Shown here piece by piece: positions 59,101 to 64,000 of a DNA stretch of 64,000 nt (its first letter is position 1; each line of letters opens with the position of its first letter). Position numbers and translations under genes: made by a program. This DNA comes from Diadema setosum (Eukaryota > Echinodermata > Echinoidea > Diadematoida > Diadematidae): NCBI GenBank assembly GCA_033980235.1, contig CM067079.1, forward strand, positions 25,872,658-25,936,657, read 5' to 3'. The notes below the pieces were generated by a model. The model made no database searches. It was not told the DNA's origin and was given only the letters and a program-made list of their open reading frames with translations.

Positions 59101-61309
59101 CACATTTTTACTATTATTTATTTTAGATACTTTGCAGTTGTAGGAGTTAACCTTCATTTAACCTTACTCTTCTTGTGACTTCCCTGTCACATGTATTTAA
59201 TCTATAGAGATAATTATTATATTCGATGTCAGTTTGTTTCTTCCTTGTTCTCTGTGTGTGTTTGTAATTAAAGTTTTTTTTTTTTTTTTTTTTTTTAAGC
59301 CATTTGAAATGTTTATTGCCAGAGGAAAATGTTAGAAGCAAAAAACGAAATAATATTTCAGATGCTGTGAAATCATGTGTATATCCAGCCGTTACTCATC
59401 ATTCGTCTCTCTCCCCCCCCCCCCCTTCTTTCTTGCTTGGAAAATTAGGGATGGTGCAATAACATTGCCTGGAACGTGGGCCCGCTGCTGTCCCACCAGT
59501 ACAAGATGGCGGTGGAGCGCTATGAGTGGAACAAGCTGCAACAGTACAAGTCCATCGTGCCCATGATCCACATGACGTGGAACATCGCCCGCAACATCCG
59601 CATCTCGGAGCCCAAGTACTTCGAGATGGTCAAGTACTGCCTGCTGCGGTCACTCAAGTACATCCAGATGACCAAGGAATACCTCAAGGACCTGAACATC
59701 GAGATCCACTGGCACGGCCGGGCCAAGAACGAGGCGGCGCACTACTGCACCAACTGTGAGGTGAGCTGGGAGATGGTGCACATTCGTCTGATGTTTGAAG
59801 CAGAAATTCAGGGCATGACTGCCTGTAGTTTGCGCTGATTGATTTATATTGCTATTAAAAAGGTCTGCATGATAGCAAGGCTTAGATCTGCGATGTGAAC
59901 GCTAAGATGAAGTTGTCATTCACAAAGTGGTGTTCAGCATATGCACAAGACGGCTGTTTACGTTGTACAACCCAAGAGGAGGCGTGTCGTGAACATTGGC
60001 ATTGCAGATCTAGAGCTTGCTATTATGGAACTGGGCAGCTTGCCTGAATAAGCCAAGAAACAAAATAACCATCAGACAAAACAAAAAGATAGATAAGCAG
60101 ATACCACGCAGAATGCCATGTACATTTCAGATCTGCAAATATGGGCAGGTACTGTTGGCATGATTTATTATTAGCTGAAAGAAAACATTGTTATGGTGAT
60201 TTGTAGCAATTTGGGATTAAAATACAATTCATTCAGAAATCATTTTGCCATTTGTGCAATAGTTTGTCTTCTGAGAAAAAGGGTACTTTGTCAAAGTTTG
60301 TCAGAGACAATGTTTCTTCACTCTATGCTTTTTCTCTCAATTTGTTACCCTCTCCCCCCCCCCCCCCCCCCCGAAACAGGTGGAAGTGTTTGACATCCTC
60401 TTCACGACGGAGAAGGACAAGAAGTACGAGGTGCACTGCCAGGACTGCGCCCGCAAGGCCAGCCCCGCCCTGGAGGGCTTCGTCATCCTGGAGCAGTACC
60501 GGCAGGAAGAGCTGATGGAGATCTACGACAACTTGGTGCTGCACACCAACGAGGTTAGTAAGGCGTTCACCGACGCGATGAGGTCACGATCAGGGCAGTG
60601 AATACAGAGAATCGCATCTATTGAGCTGTCATTGAATGGAATTGAATTTAGTCGCATCAAGTTCAGCTGTGTTGGAATCAAATTAAAAACCAAATTGAAT
60701 TTCTCCTGAAGAGATTAAATGCAGTATAGCAAGAAATGTTGGTGTAGACAACATATCTTCACGTGATCACTTTACATGATCACTTTAAATTACACCAAAG
60801 GGTGGACCCAGTTACAGTGAACATGGATATGATAAACTCCAGGTATAACGAAATTGATATTTGGGCACACCTGTGCAGTTACTGCTTTAACAGACATAGT
60901 TGCAACAAACTTCCCAAGCTCTTAACAGTGTTTTGAGGCACAGGGGAGATGTAATGAGAAGAATATTCATCATCATATTTCTTCATGATATGTGCACTGT
61001 GCAAAGCCCTTTTCTATTTCAGTAAGGAAGCGGAAAATGATCCCTAGTACTTCACTACTTGTACTTCTGACATTAATGATAATTCTGTTAAATGTACTGA
61101 TGATGGTTGTTAATGACATCTATAGTAATCATTCTTGTTTATCTTTATAGATAATTTAGGAATGTTCAATAAACTTTAGGTAATTTCTCTGAATTACTGC
61201 AGTGGTATGCATTTCTACAATTTACTAAACCTTTTCCTGATTTCTCCTTTTCCCTCCCTTTTTTTTTTCCTTCGTGATCTGACAGAAAAGTGAATCTCAG
61301 CAGTCCTGA
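42283..61309 (+). CDS. KDM6A: UTX/KDM6A histone H3K27 demethylase (gene span, 22 exons seen; N-terminus incomplete)
   Basis: The spliced product is an Fe(II)/2-oxoglutarate-dependent demethylase of di- and trimethylated lysine 27 of histone H3, nuclear, and in other animals a subunit of the MLL3/4 (KMT2C/D) COMPASS-like complex. Seen in order: TPR repeats (exons to 49029), proline/basic and Gln-rich low-complexity segments, the conserved pre-JmjC block, the JmjC fold with HQE and GTVHWVQ supplying the two His and one Glu iron ligands, and a CTNC...CQDC zinc module. TPRs plus JmjC distinguish UTX from JMJD3/KDM6B, which lacks TPRs. All introns are GT-AG. The exons here give about 1457 codons, longer than most of the roughly 1400-residue human protein even though about TPR 1-2 are missing. 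The excess lies in the middle disordered region. Exon phases all agree except at one junction (49025/49485). Confidence 0.97.
42811..42902. repeat. (AC)n microsatellite in KDM6A intron
   Basis: 38 AC units, a GGCG interruption at 42887-42890, then six more CA units. Lies in the intron between exons a and b. Confidence 0.95.
45174..45208 (+). CDS. KDM6A: KDM6A exon b: 35-bp microexon, TPR
   Basis: A 35-base exon with acceptor ATTCCAG and donor CAG|GTAAGT, encoding [12 protein letters not shown] (first base from the previous exon). This matches vertebrate IQFHIAHLYETQ. It is too short to be found by open-frame length but is required to keep the TPR helix pair and the frame. Confidence 0.94.
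45608..45704 (+). CDS. KDM6A: KDM6A exon c: TPR linker
   Basis: Begins GCT after CCAGCAG and ends CTAG|GTGAGT. Encodes [14 protein letters not shown]...KATTFRQLG, aligned with vertebrate RKYHSAKEAYEQLL...VLQQLG. An alternative acceptor three bases upstream (NAGNAG arrangement) would add one Gln; the alignment favours the downstream AG. Confidence 0.94.
46104..46139. repeat. (AC)n microsatellite in KDM6A intron
   Basis: 18 AC units in the intron between exons c and d. Confidence 0.95.
47274..47499 (+). CDS. KDM6A: KDM6A exon d: TPR repeats
   Basis: Acceptor CTACAG, donor GG|GTGAGA. Encodes [16 protein letters not shown], then [36 protein letters not shown] and DTWCSIG. The match to vertebrate UTX is very close and covers consecutive TPR motifs (W-LG-Y-A-F-A/P pattern). 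Confidence 0.97.
48212..48343 (+). CDS. KDM6A: KDM6A exon e: TPR repeats
   Basis: Acceptor CCTGCAG, donor CAG|GTGAGC. Encodes [34 protein letters not shown] and ILYEACNQP, nearly identical to vertebrate UTX ([23 protein letters not shown]). Phases fit both neighbours. Confidence 0.97.
48898..49025 (+). CDS. KDM6A: KDM6A exon f: end of TPR array (3' boundary uncertain)
   Basis: Acceptor TTGACAG. Encodes [32 protein letters not shown] and PPPNMQ, matching the end of the vertebrate TPR array. The strong donor CAA|GTGAGT after 49025 leaves one base, but the next exon (49485) needs two. A weaker donor after 49029 (GA|GTATTG) restores frame, as would one extra A in the run at 49020-49022. The exon is certain; its exact end is not. 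Confidence 0.9.
49485..49575 (+). CDS. KDM6A: KDM6A exon g: post-TPR conserved motif
   Basis: Acceptor TTGACAG, donor CAG|GTGAGT. Encodes [16 protein letters not shown] and [14 protein letters not shown]. The [19 protein letters not shown] block is a hallmark of UTX just after the TPRs and fixes the frame downstream of the problematic junction. Confidence 0.97.
49687..49756 (+). repeat. tRNA-like sequence, probable head of a SINE
   Basis: In the intron between exons g and h, GCTCGAT at the start can pair with ATTGAGC at the end as a 7-bp acceptor stem (one G-U), and the latter is followed by ACCA. A T-arm-like CTGG/CCAG with loop GTCCAAAT resembles a B box. The D and anticodon arms are poor, so it is a pseudo-tRNA or SINE head rather than a functional tRNA. 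The A-rich sequence near 49870-49905 could be a degenerate tail. Confidence 0.35.
50043..50246 (+). CDS. KDM6A: KDM6A exon h: Pro-rich linker with basic cluster
   Basis: Acceptor CATGCAG, donor CGG|GTGAGT, phase 0 at both ends. Encodes [18 protein letters not shown] and ends [15 protein letters not shown], a basic cluster of the kind seen in nuclear localisation signals. I do not recognise this segment in human UTX. Its GC content, splice sites and phase support it as a real exon that could be skipped without changing frame. Confidence 0.88.
50706..51134 (+). CDS. KDM6A: KDM6A exon i: polyglutamine and Gly-rich segment
   Basis: Acceptor CTGCAG, donor CAG|GTGATT, 143 codons, phase 0. Starts SSTSVAELL, followed by a long Gln stretch made of mixed CAG and CAA codons, then Gly/Ser runs. 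It ends with a block ([14 protein letters not shown] and [10 protein letters not shown]) that aligns with vertebrate CLTPQKLQHLEQL and FVLMQQHQ. Disordered and Gln-rich apart from the final helix. Confidence 0.93.
51301..51498 (+). CDS. KDM6A: KDM6A exon j: Gln/Pro-rich segment
   Basis: Acceptor GATGTTAG, donor ACT|GTGAGT, 66 codons, phase 0. Encodes [18 protein letters not shown], then Pro/Gly/Ser/Thr-rich sequence ending SISSLINQT. Low complexity and little conserved; accepted on splice sites, phase and composition. Confidence 0.88.
51819..52853 (+). CDS. KDM6A: KDM6A exon k: long disordered central exon
   Basis: Acceptor TTTTCAG, 345 codons, phase 0. Contains a third Gln run and long Ser/Pro/Asn/Thr-rich sequence. 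One more ordered stretch, [18 protein letters not shown] followed by [16 protein letters not shown], may be a short helical motif. The donor GAG|GTAATC is weaker than the others; the frame stays open past it to a stop at 52932-52934. Equivalent in position to the variable middle of vertebrate UTX. Confidence 0.92.
53179..53272. mobile_element. 94-bp TTAACCC...GGGTTAA element, copy 3, in KDM6A intron
   Basis: Starts TTAAACCGTTGAAGACTAG and ends CCTCAAGGTGTTAA, in the intron between exons k and l, about 85 bases before the exon l acceptor. Shares GGGAAATGTGTGTTATAGCA with the other copies. Confidence 0.7.
53358..53606 (+). CDS. KDM6A: KDM6A exon l: conserved pre-JmjC block
   Basis: Acceptor GGTGCAG, donor TAT|GTAAGC, 83 codons, phase 0. 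Encodes [17 protein letters not shown] and [16 protein letters not shown] followed by [11 protein letters not shown], matching vertebrate VSIYPSSAEVLKACRNL and YPPLPKDKLNPPTPSIY. This segment packs against the JmjC fold in the known UTX structures. Confidence 0.97.
54231..54407 (+). CDS. KDM6A: KDM6A exon m: pre-JmjC helical segment
   Basis: Acceptor ACCCAG, donor CAG|GTCAGT, 59 codons, phase 0. Encodes [34 protein letters not shown] and [18 protein letters not shown]. The ITVIRGL...[13 protein letters not shown] block is nearly identical to vertebrate UTX/JMJD3. Confidence 0.98.
55434..55568 (+). CDS. KDM6A: KDM6A exon n: pre-JmjC segment
   Basis: Acceptor ACCGACAG, donor AGG|GTGAGT, 45 codons, phase 0. 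Encodes [18 protein letters not shown] and [18 protein letters not shown], matching vertebrate ADENWD...[16 protein letters not shown]. Confidence 0.98.
56101..56139. repeat. (TG)n microsatellite in KDM6A intron
   Basis: About 19 TG units in the intron between exons n and o. Confidence 0.95.
56357..56418 (+). CDS. KDM6A: KDM6A exon o: charged linker
   Basis: Acceptor ATGTAG, donor AA|GTGAGT. Encodes [19 protein letters not shown] plus lysines, equivalent to the charged EENEKR...SDSEST linker of vertebrate UTX. Ends in phase 2. Confidence 0.95.
56901..56978 (+). CDS. KDM6A: KDM6A exon p: start of JmjC region
   Basis: Acceptor CATTACAG, donor AA|GTAAGT. Encodes [18 protein letters not shown] and VDLSDERK, matching vertebrate FKTIKFGTNIDLSDDKK. 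Short exon with phase 2 at both ends, consistent with its neighbours. Confidence 0.97.
57490..57638 (+). CDS. KDM6A: KDM6A exon q: JmjC core, first strands
   Basis: Acceptor CATCCACAG, donor CCAG|GTGAGG. Encodes [36 protein letters not shown] and [14 protein letters not shown]. It carries the Lys (YMK) and Thr (SRT) that contact 2-oxoglutarate in known UTX structures. Confidence 0.98.
57996..58110 (+). CDS. KDM6A: KDM6A exon r: JmjC core with HxE iron ligands
   Basis: Acceptor GTCGACAG, donor AG|GTACGC. Encodes [32 protein letters not shown] and IYNLCE. The His and Glu of HQE are the first two Fe(II) ligands, and Ser/Asn of CSVN match cofactor-binding residues. All appear intact, so catalytic activity is expected. 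Confidence 0.98.
58750..58894 (+). CDS. KDM6A: KDM6A exon s: JmjC core with distal iron His
   Basis: Acceptor ATTGCAG after a long T run, donor GTG|GTAAGC. Encodes [36 protein letters not shown] and [10 protein letters not shown]. The His of TVHW is the third Fe(II) ligand. Ends in phase 0. Confidence 0.98.
59449..59760 (+). CDS. KDM6A: KDM6A exon t: end of JmjC, helical bundle and first zinc ligands
   Basis: Acceptor AAATTAG, donor GAG|GTGAGC, 104 codons, phase 0. Encodes [18 protein letters not shown], the helical segment [18 protein letters not shown], and [17 protein letters not shown] to TNCE. The CTNC pair is the first half of the zinc site found in UTX/JMJD3 (CSIC in human). Confidence 0.98.
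60380..60553 (+). CDS. KDM6A: KDM6A exon u: C-terminal zinc module
   Basis: Acceptor CGAAACAG directly after an 18-base C run, donor GAG|GTTAGT, 58 codons, phase 0. Encodes [36 protein letters not shown] and [20 protein letters not shown] is the second half of the four-Cys zinc site. If the donor is not used, the frame continues through [15 protein letters not shown] to a TGA at 60599-60601. Confidence 0.97.
61168..61173 (+). terminator. Candidate alternative polyadenylation signal inside last intron
   Basis: AATAAA within TTCAATAAACTTT, 567 bases after the read-through stop at 60601 and before the last exon. It could serve a transcript that retains the exon u donor and ends in [15 protein letters not shown]. 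Confidence 0.35.
61286..61309 (+). CDS. KDM6A: KDM6A terminal coding exon (7 residues and stop)
   Basis: A long pyrimidine tract and GATCTGACAG acceptor precede AAA AGT GAA and so on, giving KSESQQS and TGA. Phase 0 agrees with exon u. The C-terminus of UTX is short and variable, so homology cannot confirm it. The strong acceptor and the following long gene-free stretch support it as the last exon. Confidence 0.65.
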   Translation, partial: KSESQQS

Positions 61310-63900
61310 CAACTAACGGAGCAGCCAGAGAGCTGCGCCATCCAGCCCGAGCGCTAGACAGTGTCGACAGCGCCGGGGAGTTTGAAGCGGGGGAGATCAT
61401 GAAAACGAGGAAACGATGGACTCGACAAATCACTCAACATGCTGCCAACCTCTCTCCCAGAATCCCATCTCAGTATTGTGCCCCCTCCTTGACTTGATGC
61501 CCCCTGCCCCTTAGCTACCCATCAGCCAACCTCTCACCCAGGATTCAGTCACGGTATTACAGCACTTCCCCTTCCCCCAAACATCTCACTCATTCTTTCT
61601 AGGCGTCATTATCGCCACGATCACCCACTGTCAAAGAACACTTTTTCATTTCCCTTTGACACACCTGCTAAGCAATCAAGGTGTCTTAACGAGGATGTCT
61701 ACTTCTTTTGCAATTCTCAATCATATCGTGAATCTTTTGATGGTATTGTATTGAACAAGGAGAGTATAGAAATCTGTGGATGGCATTGTGTGATTCATTT
61801 TTTGTTTGTTTGTTTTTTCACGCTGAAAATTTTGGCGGTTTACGAGCCTGCCACGGAAGAGCATGTCTTGCAGATAACAGATTGCACCGTTTGCCTTAAT
61901 ATTCAGAGTTGTATGGGGCAACGTTTGACGCAAGTGATCTCTTCGTGCATGTGTGTCCCGAAAATGCAGCACGCGACAGGAGGTAGCTTTCTGCCGACGC
62001 ATGATGGCAGCGGGGAACGCTTCTCTCGTTCCTCCCCCGTTTTATTCTGCGGCGGTCTGAAAGAATCCTACCTCAAGATCCCTGTAGAGTGTGCAAATCC
62101 CTATAGACTTATACACAGGATCAGTGGAGCCATTGGGTACCCATGGTCATTAGGGGGTTAAGTGTGTGTAGCCACCACACAGCAAGTTGCATGGGATTGT
62201 CACTAAAAATTGGAAGAGATTCTGTCGGCTAGTGGCTTTATTTTTATTTTTTTTTTTCCCTGTCACTTCAACTAATCAGTGACCTACCTGTAGGCAGTTT
62301 TGCACATTTATTGTTAAGTTTTTGCACTTTTTTGCACATACAAAGAGCATCAATTGTGCTCTCAGATATTATGTATTTAGACAAAAATGATCAGTCAAAT
62401 CTATGCAAATCATATTGCCAGTCTAAGACTGTGTGATCATATCTTGTTCATTTTTTTTTCTCATCCATGTTTTATTTGATTTCATTCATCAGTTCAGTCC
62501 ATTTTTATACCTTGACCTATATCAGTCTAGGGGGATAAATTGTATGAGTGATACACCGCAGAGGTTTCTAAATGACACCTACATTCACTTCATCTCAATT
62601 CCTGTGACATTCAAATTTCTGTTTGTGCCCCACCAATGTGAGATATTATTAATTATGTCTAAAAAAAACAGCCAGTTTTAATCAAGTTATTGTCATTTAG
62701 CTCAGATCAAAATCCGAAGCAAAAAGTATCACCCTTTTGGGTAATTAGTAGATGACCAGATTTTTTTTTTCTAACATGGAAAACAGATTTTACAAAATTT
62801 CAATTAAGATTGTTGTCGTTTCCCTCTCTGCTTTTTCACCCTCAAATAGCAACGATAGGTAGACTTTTTTTGTATTGCACAGTCCCATGCATTGGCAATA
62901 ATGTTGCATTTATAAAATGAAAGACCAGAAAGTTAAGCTCTGCAGGTGAATGATCAGTAAAGGTCATGAGATAAGGAAATCATTTGAACTGCCATTCACC
63001 TCACCCTGTTGGCTTGATTTGATCTCCGATCTGCTTGTCCTTCTGAATTTGATTAGTGGCTACTTATCGGAGCGTTTCTTACAAAATCCAAACAAAATGG
63101 CATATCAGTGTGCATTTTTCTATGATTTGTATGATTAGGGTGTACTCGTGGACATTCTCTTGTCTTTCATAAGCAATAAGATCGTATTTTGACGGTCGTT
63201 TTTGCCCCGTCCATGGAGCCACCCCCCAGTAACTTCACTCAAGAGTTTGTTAGCCAGTCGTTTCTCGTACTGTAACGCTGCGTTACTCACACGTGCTGTA
63301 TGCTTGCTCGGAATCACATGATTCTTAATCTGTTTTCTTATCTTTTGGAACATTTTCAGCAAAGTTCCCTTTGTGAGAAGTTGTTTTGTGCCGGTGGTAG
63401 AGTCATTATGATGTCAACAGCTCCATTTAATACTCATTATGCAAGAGGAGTTTTTGTAGTTTGTGTATTGTAGATGTTCCAACAGTGAGTAGATTCAGGT
63501 AAAGTGCAGTGTAAGGTTTGTAATTTATGGGAACATGTCTGTGAGTAAAGTATAAAAGGTGTGGAAGGTTGGAGAAACGGCGCTTCACCAGATACGGACA
63601 GGTGCATGTTGGAAATGAGAAACTAGACTTGCCCCACTATCAAACAAGTATTTGACTTGCACCAGTCATGAACAAAAATACCTCTTAAAGAAGAATTATT
63701 CCAGGCTCTGTAGAGATGAACAGGCAAGATGGCCGTTTGTGTATGCTAAAAATTAATGTCAGTGCAAACTCAAGAGTCAAACAGTATCGTTAAATGAGAA
63801 AGAAATCCGAAGCTTCATTGTCTCCCCACGACAGTTTTCCCCAACTGAGACATTCCACAAATATCAATCAGATGTGAATAAAAAGCCACTTCAGCCAACG
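61310..63900 (+). other. KDM6A 3' UTR (approximate end)
   Basis: No further coding potential follows the stop. The stretch is AT-rich downstream of 62160. A canonical AATAAA at 63877-63882 is the first good polyadenylation signal I noticed in this stretch, placing the end near 63.9 kb. Ends are inferred, not seen. Confidence 0.55.
63877..63882 (+). terminator. Candidate polyadenylation signal, main KDM6A transcript
   Basis: AATAAA hexamer followed by AAGCC; a polyadenylation site would fall 10-30 bases downstream. Position relative to the stop gives a UTR of about 2.6 kb. Confidence 0.45.
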
Positions 63901-64000
63901 ATGCATCTATAGCCTTTCCTTCCAACCATACTGACATATCAACAAGTCATGCCAACTTTTGAACAGAAAGGAAAAGTGAAAAATTTTGGTGCATTTTCTA

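Noticed and set aside
1..64000. CRISPR arrays, operons, phage or bacterial defence systems
   Set aside because: The DNA is eukaryotic with introns. Repeats are microsatellites and inverted-repeat elements, without regular spacer structure.

Overview
The window is eukaryotic (metazoan) genomic DNA: AT-rich, packed with microsatellites, homopolymer runs and short inverted-repeat transposons, with small GC-richer exons bounded by GT-AG introns. One protein-coding gene can be supported. It is the orthologue of the histone H3K27 demethylase UTX/KDM6A, on the + strand, with exons from 42283 to 61309 and a 3' UTR running to about 63.9 kb. The protein resembles vertebrate UTX closely but is clearly not vertebrate. 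Together with the style of the dispersed repeats this suggests an invertebrate deuterostome, most likely an echinoderm such as a sea urchin. The species call is inference and only moderately secure.

Layout. Positions 1-38322 hold no gene I can support. This stretch is simple repeats plus at least a dozen MITE or fold-back DNA elements (about 4.1, 7.0, 8.6, 10.5, 14.1, 15.8, 21.2, 23.0, 27.9, 28.4, 29.7, 31.4 and 32.3 kb), a roughly 195-bp tandem repeat (35.1 kb) and an old dispersed repeat present twice (1.75 and 22.9 kb). At 38323-38474 there is a well-formed candidate first coding exon (good ATG context, strong GTAAGT donor) that encodes an acidic N-terminus and is phase-compatible with the first recognisable UTX exon at 42283. 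The exons for the first part of the TPR domain (about TPR 1-2 of vertebrate UTX) are not visible anywhere in the window. Either they lie upstream beyond a very long intron, or the acidic exon is an alternative start giving a form with a shortened TPR array.

The UTX exons run in canonical order. TPR repeats come first (42283-49029), then a lineage-specific proline/basic linker, Gln-rich exons and a long low-complexity region (49485-52853). The conserved pre-JmjC segment follows (53358-56978), then the JmjC catalytic core with an HxE...H iron triad (57490-59760), and the C-terminal CxxC/CxxC zinc-binding module (59755-60553). A tiny last exon encodes seven residues and the stop (61286-61309). 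An alternative C-terminus by intron read-through, with its own AATAAA, is also possible. There is one apparent one-base frame conflict at the junction after 49025.

Function: the TPR part recruits chromatin-complex partners (in other animals the MLL3/4 COMPASS-like complex), and the JmjC part removes methyl groups from H3K27me2/3. Assignment rests on direct recognition of the protein sequence; nothing was run against a database.
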